Assembly: GCA_947626955.1 (NCBI GenBank)
Contig: CANQUB010000013.1
Coordinates: 1 to 34,839 of the forward strand
From: an uncultured Clostridia bacterium
Lineage (GTDB): Bacteria > Bacillota > Clostridia > Christensenellales > UBA1242
Length of the DNA stretch: 34,839 nt
Direction: 5' to 3'
Shown here piece by piece: positions 18,523 to 26,138 of this stretch (positions are counted from its first letter, which is position 1; every line of letters starts with the position of its first letter). The notes beneath the pieces are model-generated. The model worked only from the letters and a program-made list of their open reading frames with translations, did not search any database and had not been told where the DNA came from. Made by a program: the position numbers and the translations under genes.

Positions 18523-18864
18523 ATGGACATTATAGATACAATCGAAAAAGATGGTATGCGTACAGACCTTCCAGCTTTCGACATTGGCGACACTGTAAAG
18601 GTGTTCGTTAAAGTCAAAGAAGGTAACCGCGAAAGACTTCAAGGTTACGAAGGTGTGGTTATAGCCCGTAAAAATGGCGGAATCCGTGAAACTTTCACCG
18701 TTAGACGTGTTTCTTTCGGTGTTGGTGTTGAAAGAACATTTCCGCTACATTCGCCAAAGATTGACCATATCGACATAGTTCGTAAAGGCGATGTTAGAAG
18801 AGCAAAGCTATATTATCTTAGAGAGCGTTCGGGTAAGAGTGCTAAGATTAAAGAGAAAATATAA
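18523..18864 (+). CDS. rplS: 50S ribosomal protein L19
   Basis: [57 protein letters not shown]. Confidence 0.97.
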   Translation: MDIIDTIEKDGMRTDLPAFDIGDTVKVFVKVKEGNRERLQGYEGVVIARKNGGIRETFTVRRVSFGVGVERTFPLHSPKIDHIDIVRKGDVRRAKLYYLRERSGKSAKIKEKI

Positions 18865-18867
18865 AAA

Positions 18868-18889
18868 GTGGGCAATAGCCCATTTTTTT
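18868..18889 (+). terminator. rplS terminator 1
   Basis: TGGGC-AATA-GCCCA-TTTTTTT. Confidence 0.8.
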
Positions 18890-18901
18890 ATGCAGTTTAT
18901 T

Positions 18902-18919
18902 GGGCCTTGGCCCTTTTTT
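18902..18919 (+). terminator. rplS terminator 2
   Basis: GGGCC-TT-GGCCC-TTTTTT. Confidence 0.7.
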
Positions 18920-18932
18920 ATTTGAATAGCGT

Positions 18933-18962
18933 TTGCAAAAAACAAAAGGTATGTGCTATACT
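18933..18962 (+). promoter_or_regulatory. polA promoter, leaderless configuration
   Basis: TTGCAA - 18 nt - TATACT, then 6 nt to ATG 18969. Confidence 0.6.
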
Positions 18963-18968
18963 AAAAAT

Positions 18969-21515
18969 ATGAAAAATAAAGTAGTAATTATTGACGGAAA
19001 CAGCATTCTATACAGGTCATTTTACGCCTTGCCGCTGCTTGCCAACCAGGATGGGCTCTACACCAACGCCATCTACGGTTTCACCAACATGATGGTGAAG
19101 ATAATAAACGACATCAAGCCAACCCACATGGTTGTGGCCTTTGATGCTGCACACCGCACTTTTCGTAACGATATCTACGAGGCCTACAAGGGCACGCGTA
19201 AGCCCATGCCCGAGGAGCTGAGGTCGCAAATTGCGCCGCTTAAGGAAATGCTTGTGGCCATGAACATAAAGATTCTCGACCAGTTGGGGATTGAGGCTGA
19301 CGACATCATCGGCACCTTGGCAAAACGCTTTGACGGCAACGAGATAATCATTGTTACGGGGGATCGAGACACCCTCCAACTGATCTCGCCATCCACCTCG
19401 ATATATTTTACCAAGAAAGGTCTGACCGACATCAAGATTATGGACGCGCAAGCTCTTAAAGAGGAGTATGGAATTGCACCGGCTAGCATTGTTGACCTAA
19501 AGGCACTGCAGGGCGACAGCTCAGACAATATTCCTGGCGTTGCCGGCATTGGTCCAAAGACCGCACTTGAACTCATTCAAGAGTATGCCACTATTGACAA
19601 GCTCTATAAAAACCTCGACAAGGTTAAACCATCCCTTCGTGAAAAGCTTGAGAAAGGGAAAGAGTCCTGCGACATGAGCTATAAGCTTGCCAAAATAAAT
19701 CGAGATGTGGACATTGCCTGCGAGCTTGATGAACTTTATTATGACTATCCATTCTCGCAAAAAGTCTATGAGCTTATGCAAAAGTTTGGCTTTTCAAGCC
19801 TACTAAAACGCACCGACATTTTCGGTGAAAGCAAGGTCGAAAGCCAAAAGGTCAAGGTGGACACCACAAAAATAGACAGCCTCGAAAAACTGCAAAATGC
19901 CATTAAAAATATTGAAAAAAGCGGTCTTTTTAGCACATTTATTTCAAAAGACGAGAATATTTACCTTTCAGACGGCGAAATGGAATGGTCAATTTCTCCA
20001 GTGACAGATATGTTTTCTATGCTTGAAGGCGGGGATTATTTACAAAATTTAAAACCGCTTTTTGGTGAAACAAACCTAAGAAAAATATTCTTTGATAACA
20101 AGCAAATGAGGCATAGACTTGCCCAAGAGAACATCGAAGTTTGTGGCAAGATTGAAGACGTTGGCATTATGGCGCACCTTGCAAGTGGAGTTTCGATAAA
20201 GCAGGCCGAAGACGTTTTGGATACACCTGAGCTCAGCCTAGAAAACCCTGCCTACAGCCTTGTGGTGGCCTATAGCAGCTACCTTGAAAAGCTCAAACAA
20301 ATGGGCATGGAAAAACTTTACTACGACGTGGAATTGCCACTGAGCGGCGTGCTCTTTGACATGGAGCAAACCGGCTTTAAGGTGGACAGGGCCAGGGTAG
20401 ATGAGCTTGGAGCTGCCTATAAAAAAGAGATTGACAGCCTTACTAAAAAAATTCATGAGTGTGCGGGCGAGGTGTTCAACATTAACTCATCCAAGCAGCT
20501 TAGCGAAATTTTGTATGACAAGCTCAATCTGCCACACAACAAGAAAAAGTCTACCGGGGCCGACGTCTTGGAAGAGATTAGATACTCGCACGACATTGTG
20601 CCGCTAATTTTGCGATACAGGAAGGTGTCAAAGCTCTACAGCACCTACATCGACGGGCTGAAGCCACATATCGATGCAAATGACGTTGTGCACACCAGCT
20701 TTAAGCAAACCTTAACCACGACGGGCAGGCTTTCCAGCGTTGAACCAAACCTGCAAAACATTCCAATTCGCACCGAAGAGAGCCGAGAGGTTAGAAGCAT
20801 CTACGTTGCACGGGATAAAGAGCATGTATTAATCGACGCCGACTACTCGCAAATTGAGCTCAGGCTGCTTGCACACTTTTCGGAAGATCCGTTCTTTGTC
20901 GAGGCCTTTAACGAGGGATACGACATACACGCCCAAACGGCCAGCCAAGTTTTTGGCGTGACCAAAGAGAATGTGACCAGCGAGATGAGGCGTATTGCCA
21001 AGGTGGTGAACTTCGGCATAATCTACGGAATAAGCGGTTTTGGTCTTTCGCAAGACCTCAAAATTTCCAGCCGTGAGGCCAATGCCTTTATTGAAAACTT
21101 CTACAGCCAACATCCAAAAGTTAAAGAGTATATGCAGTTGGCTGTGGACAGTGCTAGGGCTACGGGCAGAGTTTCAACAATCCTTGGCCGCACTAGAAAG
21201 ATGCTGGATATAAATTCATCCAATTTCATGGTCAAAAAAGCGGCTGAACGGGCTGCACAAAATATGCCGCTTCAAGGCTCGGCCGCCGACATTATTAAGC
21301 TTGCCATGCTCAAAGTCTACCAAGCACTAAAAGACGGGGGATACAAGGCAAAACTCATAATGCAGGTGCACGACGAGCTCATCATCGACTGCCCACTTAG
21401 CGAAAAAGAGGCTGTTGAGCAGTTGGTTAAAGAGTGCATGAATACGGCCATTCAGCTAAAAGTGCCACTGGTTTGCGATGTTGTGGCCTCGTACCGTTGG
21501 TCGGACGGACATTAA
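18969..21515 (+). CDS. polA: DNA polymerase I (5' nuclease plus polymerase; 3'-5' exo domain appears inactive)
   Basis: VVIIDGNSILYRSFYALP, GDRDTLQL, DYSQIELRLLAHFS, VNFGIIYGISGFGLS, MQVHDELI; start moved from 18933, which lies in the promoter. Confidence 0.96.
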   Translation: MKNKVVIIDGNSILYRSFYALPLLANQDGLYTNAIYGFTNMMVKIINDIKPTHMVVAFDAAHRTFRNDIYEAYKGTRKPMPEELRSQIAPLKEMLVAMNIKILDQLGIEADDIIGTLAKRFDGNEIIIVTGDRDTLQLISPSTSIYFTKKGLTDIKIMDAQALKEEYGIAPASIVDLKALQGDSSDNIPGVAGIGPKTALELIQEYATIDKLYKNLDKVKPSLREKLEKGKESCDMSYKLAKINRDVDIACELDELYYDYPFSQKVYELMQKFGFSSLLKRTDIFGESKVESQKVKVDTTKIDSLEKLQNAIKNIEKSGLFSTFISKDENIYLSDGEMEWSISPVTDMFSMLEGGDYLQNLKPLFGETNLRKIFFDNKQMRHRLAQENIEVCGKIEDVGIMAHLASGVSIKQAEDVLDTPELSLENPAYSLVVAYSSYLEKLKQMGMEKLYYDVELPLSGVLFDMEQTGFKVDRARVDELGAAYKKEIDSLTKKIHECAGEVFNINSSKQLSEILYDKLNLPHNKKKSTGADVLEEIRYSHDIVPLILRYRKVSKLYSTYIDGLKPHIDANDVVHTSFKQTLTTTGRLSSVEPNLQNIPIRTEESREVRSIYVARDKEHVLIDADYSQIELRLLAHFSEDPFFVEAFNEGYDIHAQTASQVFGVTKENVTSEMRRIAKVVNFGIIYGISGFGLSQDLKISSREANAFIENFYSQHPKVKEYMQLAVDSARATGRVSTILGRTRKMLDINSSNFMVKKAAERAAQNMPLQGSAADIIKLAMLKVYQALKDGGYKAKLIMQVHDELIIDCPLSEKEAVEQLVKECMNTAIQLKVPLVCDVVASYRWSDGH

Positions 21516-21521
21516 AAAATA

Positions 21522-21547
21522 ATACTGGCTATAAGCCGGTATTTTTA
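21522..21547 (+). terminator. polA terminator
   Basis: ATACTGGCT-ATA-AGCCGGTAT-TTTTA. Confidence 0.8.
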
Positions 21548-22678
21548 TGTATTTTTTTCGCACTCTTCAAGAAGGGAAGTGCGAAATTCGCTGGTGTTGG
21601 AGCGGTTGTCATAATTGCCGGCAAGTGGGAATGGAGGGGTGGTAGCATGAGGGGTGGAAAGCCATAGTTTTTTTAATGCAGCCTGTAAAAACTCGGTATC
21701 TTCTTTGTTTGGCTGAATTTCAAATGGGGAGAAGTTTACCGAATAAACGCCGCCCCAGGAGTGGGACTGAGGATCTTTTTCATATACTGAGTTAGGGAAA
21801 TATTTGGCCGCATCTTCTTTAGAAACAATCCTTGGCTTAAATTCGGTGGGAGTGTGCTGAGTGCTTTTGACTATTCCAAGCGAGGTGTCAACCCGAGAAA
21901 AAGAGTTTTTCATCAAGAAATTTACCGAGGAATGAAGTGTTTCTTGAACACGCATCATATATGGGAAAAAGCCGTGAGTGCTGTATAAATAAAAGTTTTT
22001 GTCAAAATAGTTGTCAGTGATGAATTTAATATTCTTTGGCCTTGTAATTTGTTTTCTGTCAAATTCGGTGAGTTTTTCTTTGCTCAAATGTTTCATGAGA
22101 GTTCTTTGCACTCTGGTAGTTGGAACTGTGCCTTCAAGTGGGGTGTAGGACATAAGAGAGACCAATACCAAGTATTTAAGACTACGATCGGCGGCCTTGT
22201 TTTCAATTGATTGCAACAAAACATCGCCAATTCCTAGCCCATTGAACTCTTGTGGTACATTTAGATAGGAGATATAGATGCTATTGATGTGGCTGAATTG
22301 TTCGTCATCCGTGAATGATTCTTTAAAAGAAAGAGCATTATAGTCGATTCGGCTCGGTTCGCTATTATTGCGGTCAAAAACGCCATATTCGTAGGTCAGC
22401 GAGCCGACATTGTGAAAATGCAAATAATTGGTCTTGCAGTCAAGACCAAGCATATAACAGCAGATAATCTGGCCTTGGTTGTCGCTCTCGTTGCAGAGGA
22501 CTAATATATGGTTTTGTTTATCCCGCGAAAGCCATATGTTTTTGGCATCCTCAAACAAGTTGTGCTGTTTTATGTAGTCAAGAACGACCTCGTTTTGACT
22601 TTGGCCAAAAGACCTCTGCTCGCTGGTGAGCGATGTGGGGCGTATGACGCTTGTCTTGAGAGGCTTGAATATTTTCAT
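21545..22678 (-). CDS. GNAT-like acetyltransferase-fold protein of unknown function
   Basis: YISYLNVPQEFNGLGIGDVLLQSIENKAADRSLKYLVLVSL resembles GNAT motif A; NFYLYSTHGFFPYMMR resembles the C-terminal GNAT segment; own promoter. Confidence 0.55.
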   Translation of the reverse strand: MKIFKPLKTSVIRPTSLTSEQRSFGQSQNEVVLDYIKQHNLFEDAKNIWLSRDKQNHILVLCNESDNQGQIICCYMLGLDCKTNYLHFHNVGSLTYEYGVFDRNNSEPSRIDYNALSFKESFTDDEQFSHINSIYISYLNVPQEFNGLGIGDVLLQSIENKAADRSLKYLVLVSLMSYTPLEGTVPTTRVQRTLMKHLSKEKLTEFDRKQITRPKNIKFITDNYFDKNFYLYSTHGFFPYMMRVQETLHSSVNFLMKNSFSRVDTSLGIVKSTQHTPTEFKPRIVSKEDAAKYFPNSVYEKDPQSHSWGGVYSVNFSPFEIQPNKEDTEFLQAALKKLWLSTPHATTPPFPLAGNYDNRSNTSEFRTSLLEECEKNT

Positions 22679-22684
22679 ACTGAA

Positions 22685-22713
22685 ATTTTATCAAAACATG
22701 CCTATTATGTCAA
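22685..22713 (-). promoter_or_regulatory. Promoter of GNAT-like gene, leaderless configuration
   Basis: TTGACA - 17 nt - TAAAAT, then TTCAGT and ATG (minus strand). Confidence 0.75.
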
Positions 22714-22756
22714 GAGTGGCTTTATAAAAACCGAGACAAAAGCATACACTATAGTC

Positions 22757-23266
22757 ATGAAAAGGGAAGTGTTTTCCTATGTTTTGTTGGGTGTTATGTC
22801 TGTCATAATACTCTTTTTGTGCGGTTTTATCTATAATTTGGTCTATCCGCTTAGATATAAAGAAGAGATAGTTGCAAGTTCAATAAAGCACGGCCTTGAC
22901 TGCGGCCTTGTGGCAAGCATTATCTACACCGAAAGCCATTTTAAAAGTGACGCAATTTCAAAAAGCGGAGCGGTTGGGCTAATGCAGCTTATGCCGTCCA
23001 CGGCGGCAAGTTTTTGTGAAGGGGAAGCTAAGCTTTATGACCCAAGCTGCAATATAGAAATTGGCTGCAGTTACCTTGAATATCTATTTAATAAATATGG
23101 CGACAAAGTAATGGTGCTAGCCTCGTATAATGCGGGCGAAACTCAGGCGCGGGCTTGGAGAGGAACTGATCAAAACCTAGATTTAGATAAAGTTACATTT
23201 GCCGAGACGCACAATTATATTTTGAAGGTTTTAAAAATGGAAAAAGTTTATAAAGACAGATTTTGA
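22757..23266 (+). CDS. Membrane-anchored lytic transglycosylase (SLT family)
   Basis: ASIIYTESHFKSDAISKSGAVGLMQLMPSTAASFC...VLASYNAGETQARAW; N-terminal TM; start MKREVF preferred over ORF-track 22508. Confidence 0.92.
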   Translation: MKREVFSYVLLGVMSVIILFLCGFIYNLVYPLRYKEEIVASSIKHGLDCGLVASIIYTESHFKSDAISKSGAVGLMQLMPSTAASFCEGEAKLYDPSCNIEIGCSYLEYLFNKYGDKVMVLASYNAGETQARAWRGTDQNLDLDKVTFAETHNYILKVLKMEKVYKDRF

Positions 23267-23312
23267 GTTGCTATATTTATTTTAATTATGTATAATAATT
23301 TTGGAGGCAGTT

Positions 23313-23666
23313 ATGGCTGATATTTATGATTTTACAATCGATCCAAGCATGTTTGATAAGGTGCTGAACAAAAAGTGCCACTTTTTAGTGTGTGTAAACG
23401 ATAAAGATGTGCAAACTTTTAAGCCTGACAATTTACTAACCTTTCATGAGTTTGGGTCGGACAGACAGCTAAAAGTCAAAATAGCCAGACTACTTTATTT
23501 TGAATCTCTAAAAGAACTTGTCGACATGGTAGGAGACAAGAATTGCGGGTTTAGATCGGGGGTAAACCTCGATAAACTCGAAGATGAATACCACTCTTTA
23601 AACAAGACCACGACTATAAATAAATATGGTTTTGTGGCCGTTGAGTTCAATCTTCAAGAGGAATAA
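23313..23666 (+). CDS. Hypothetical protein, possibly ASCH-like fold
   Basis: Small ORF with SD GGAGG; ...LNKKCHFLVCVNDKDVQTFKPDNLLTF...LLYFESLKELVD...NKYGFVAVEF resembles the ASCH pattern. Confidence 0.5.
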   Translation: MADIYDFTIDPSMFDKVLNKKCHFLVCVNDKDVQTFKPDNLLTFHEFGSDRQLKVKIARLLYFESLKELVDMVGDKNCGFRSGVNLDKLEDEYHSLNKTTTINKYGFVAVEFNLQEE

Positions 23667-23668
23667 AA

Positions 23669-24346
23669 ATGAAAGAGATTGATCAAAGCTACTTTCAGTA
23701 TGATGGCAAAGACACCAAAAGTAGCATTGATGAAGCTTTGACCAATGACGAACAAATTCTTTGGCGGGGCAAACCAAAGAAAGCGTCTTATGTTTGGTCG
23801 CATTTTACAAGGTTACTGCCAATTGCTATCGTTTGGCTTATTTTTGACGGTGCTTTTTTGGGGTGTTTGTTTGGCTTTGGGGGAGTGCCAAAGTTTGTTT
23901 ATTACATAATCATTCCATTCTTTTTGATCCACTTGGCACCTGTTTGGGTGTGGATTGGCGGAACGATAAGGGCCAGCATCGAGCACAAAAACATTGAATA
24001 CGCCTTCACAACTAAGCGCATAATCGTTAAAACGGGCGCAATTGGAGTGGATTTTAGGAATATCTACTACAGCGACATTGTTTCGGTCAATGTAAAAGTG
24101 GGAATAATAGACAAAATGTATAAGGTGGGAGATGTTTATATCCGCACCAACAACGAATCGGTGGTTCTTTTCGACATTGAAGATTATATGGTAATATTAA
24201 AGGCTTTGCAAAAAATTGCCCTTGACGCTAAGGCCGACATACAATTTCCAAACGCTCTGCGTCCTGAAATTAACAAGGGTTACGACACCAGCTATGATGA
24301 CAAAGAAGTCAAAGACATTTTAGACAGCGTGCACGGAAAAAAATAA
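23669..24346 (+). CDS. PH-like (bPH2) domain membrane protein
   Basis: LTNDEQILWRGKPKK, two TM segments, EYAFTTKRIIVKTGAIGVDFRNIYYSDIVSVNVKVG. Confidence 0.75.
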   Translation: MKEIDQSYFQYDGKDTKSSIDEALTNDEQILWRGKPKKASYVWSHFTRLLPIAIVWLIFDGAFLGCLFGFGGVPKFVYYIIIPFFLIHLAPVWVWIGGTIRASIEHKNIEYAFTTKRIIVKTGAIGVDFRNIYYSDIVSVNVKVGIIDKMYKVGDVYIRTNNESVVLFDIEDYMVILKALQKIALDAKADIQFPNALRPEINKGYDTSYDDKEVKDILDSVHGKK

Positions 24347-24370
24347 GAGAGGGTTGAACCTCTCTTTTTT
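24345..24370. terminator. Terminator between convergent genes
   Basis: AAGAGAGG-GTTGAA-CCTCTCTTTTTT. Confidence 0.8.
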
Positions 24371-25616
24371 ATTGCATTGTTTTATCGAAAGAAAACAGCG
24401 AGTAGTTAGAAACAGACATACCGTTTCGGTAGCAGTTTATATCGTCATAGCCCGAGCAAATAAGCTCGTTTCCGTCCATGGTGAGCACCAGGTTTTGTGG
24501 TGGACATTTTTTGTTTGGGTTTGAACTATTCCATAGGTAGCAGCCAAGCACCGAGCTGGTTTCGGGGATGCAATTGCCAAGCATTATTGCTCCGCGTGCT
24601 CTATAAATTTTCCCTTTAACAACCGAGGTTTCGCCTTTTTGGTCGACCAGAGTGTAGGTGTAGTAATCGCCAACAACTTCAATGGTAATTTTGCTTCCAG
24701 CCTGTTCATAGCCAAGCAAAAAATCGGCGTCCAGATAGTCATTCGTGCTTTTAAACTCTGAGTTTTCTATCATGTTTCGCATATAGGTTTCTTCGTATGC
24801 GTTTGCCATTTCTTCCAAACGAGAGTACTCGCTGTTTAGCTCGGATGGGTCGCTGCATTTTTTTAAATATAGTGCACACAAATGCCTGAAGTCGCCCGGG
24901 GTGATGTGGGTCATTTGCATATTGCAATCGTAGTTCATTATTGAATAAGCACCTTTGGTCTTATCGTCAAGGTCGGCAAGCCCGAAAGTGTGCATCATCT
25001 CATGTAAATAGATGTGGCTCCACGTGTCAATGTCGTTTTCAAATGTTTCAGGCGAGGCGATCGAAGAGATTGTAAAATGCTTGAGAGTCTTTTTGGTGGT
25101 GAGAAAGGACATTAGCGATGGGAAGTATCTATTAGTACCCAAGGCCTCGGGTTGGATTGAACTCGAATCGGTATTGTCAAAAACTATAGTGGTTTTGTTT
25201 CGTATATTGTTTTTGTTGAAGGTCTCAAGGTCGACAATTTCATATCTATATTTGTCGTTTATTGCACCAACCAAGCCGAAGGTGGTGTTAAGAGCATTGA
25301 CGATGGCCTCTTGCTTAATCTCAGGAAGCGAGGGGTCAATATAAACATATATTGGTTCGTCGCCGTTATGCTCCAAAACGGCATAGTTATTCATGACTTT
25401 TATTGACCTGTCAAGGTCAACATTAAACCTATCTGCAACGGTTTCAATCTGTTGTTTGTTGGCATAGTCTTTAAGCTGGTAGCTCTTGACTCCGCCAGTG
25501 ACACCATACAAAACACTTAGACCGACAATGGCGGAAAGTGCTGTCAGTTCAACGCCATGAAGCACCCTAGAAACAGTTTCTCTTCTATTTATGCGGCTTT
25601 TTTCATCTCTTTCCAT
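24369..25616 (-). CDS. Membrane-anchored metzincin-like zinc metalloprotease
   Basis: N-terminal TM; HEMMHTFGLAD (HExxHxxGxxD) followed by SIMNY Met-turn candidate. Confidence 0.65.
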   Translation of the reverse strand: MERDEKSRINRRETVSRVLHGVELTALSAIVGLSVLYGVTGGVKSYQLKDYANKQQIETVADRFNVDLDRSIKVMNNYAVLEHNGDEPIYVYIDPSLPEIKQEAIVNALNTTFGLVGAINDKYRYEIVDLETFNKNNIRNKTTIVFDNTDSSSIQPEALGTNRYFPSLMSFLTTKKTLKHFTISSIASPETFENDIDTWSHIYLHEMMHTFGLADLDDKTKGAYSIMNYDCNMQMTHITPGDFRHLCALYLKKCSDPSELNSEYSRLEEMANAYEETYMRNMIENSEFKSTNDYLDADFLLGYEQAGSKITIEVVGDYYTYTLVDQKGETSVVKGKIYRARGAIMLGNCIPETSSVLGCYLWNSSNPNKKCPPQNLVLTMDGNELICSGYDDINCYRNGMSVSNYSLFSFDKTMQ

Positions 25617-25622
25617 ATCTAT

Positions 25623-25650
25623 ATTATATCATATATTTTATATTTTTCAA
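25623..25650 (-). promoter_or_regulatory. Promoter of metzincin-like gene, leaderless configuration
   Basis: TTGAAA - 16 nt - TATAAT, then ATAGAT and ATG (minus strand). Confidence 0.65.
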
Positions 25651-25676
25651 GAGGGAAAGGGGTATTTTCCATGAGG

Positions 25677-25714
25677 CCTTGTCACCATCTTCACCTTATC
25701 TGCTACTTTATAAG
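25677..25714. repeat. Dispersed intergenic module B, copy 2
   Basis: 38-nt exact match to 100..137. Confidence 0.9.
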
Positions 25715-25756
25715 TCTAAATATCTTTTGGTTGACATCGTGAATACCCCCTTAAAG

Positions 25757-25803
25757 TCTCCCCCGTCGAGGGGAGATAGGTGGTGCATCGCACCAAACGG
25801 GGG
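25757..25803. repeat. Structured intergenic element with competing stems
   Basis: TCTCCCC/GGGGAGA (25757-25776) competes with CCCCCGT/ACGGGGG (25760-25803), which encloses TGGTGC-ATC-GCACCA (25781-25795). Confidence 0.7.
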
Positions 25804-25816
25804 CATAACCACAATC

Positions 25817-25829
25817 TCGCCAACGGCGA
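25817..25829. repeat. Variable-stem hairpin, copy 1 (TCGCC-AAC-GGCGA)
   Basis: Perfect stem between constant flanks aatc and cgcc[c/a]taacttttcac. Confidence 0.75.
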
Positions 25830-25836
25830 CGCCCTA

Positions 25837-25912
25837 ACTTTTCACTCTTCACTTTTCACTTAAAAACAGCCAACCATCTAGGTTAGCTGTTTTTTGGTGC
25901 GGGCGGTGGGAT
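25837..25912. repeat. 76-bp direct repeat, copy 1 (heptad tract, terminator, 18 nt of tRNA-Leu 3' end)
   Basis: Exact match to 26063..26138. Confidence 0.95.
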
Positions 25913-25977
25913 AGGTTCGTTCCGCCTCTCTACCTCGTCGAAGCACAAGCTCAATTGTCAGCAACATTCTACGAAAG

Positions 25978-26009
25978 TTGCCGCCTGCAATCGCTTGGCT
26001 TCTCCTCTC
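25978..26009. repeat. Dispersed intergenic module A, copy 2
   Basis: 32-nt exact match to 6..37. Confidence 0.9.
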
Positions 26010-26031
26010 GGTTGATGAGGACGAAAAAATC

Positions 26032-26048
26032 TCGAGGCTTTGCCTCGA
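26032..26048. repeat. Variable-stem hairpin, copy 2 (TCGAGGC-TTT-GCCTCGA)
   Basis: Same flanks as 25817..25829, different stem. Confidence 0.75.
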
Positions 26049-26062
26049 CGCCATAACTTTTC

Positions 26063-26138
26063 ACTTTTCACTCTTCACTTTTCACTTAAAAACAGCCAAC
26101 CATCTAGGTTAGCTGTTTTTTGGTGCGGGCGGTGGGAT
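26063..26138. repeat. 76-bp direct repeat, copy 2
   Basis: Exact match to 25837..25912. Confidence 0.95.
26089..26120 (-). terminator. tRNA-Leu terminator
   Basis: Minus strand ACAGCTAACC-TAGAT-GGTTGGCTGT-TTTTA immediately after CCA; duplicated in copy 1. Confidence 0.8.

Noticed and set aside
22508-22756. N-terminal extension of the transglycosylase ORF
   Set aside because: Antisense to the GNAT-like gene start and contains its promoter; MKREVFSYVLLGVMS at 22757 starts the membrane anchor.
25837-26138. Integrated mobile genetic element at the tRNA-Leu
   Set aside because: Only about 150 bp lies between the duplicates and no integrase or cargo is present; kept as a possible scar only.
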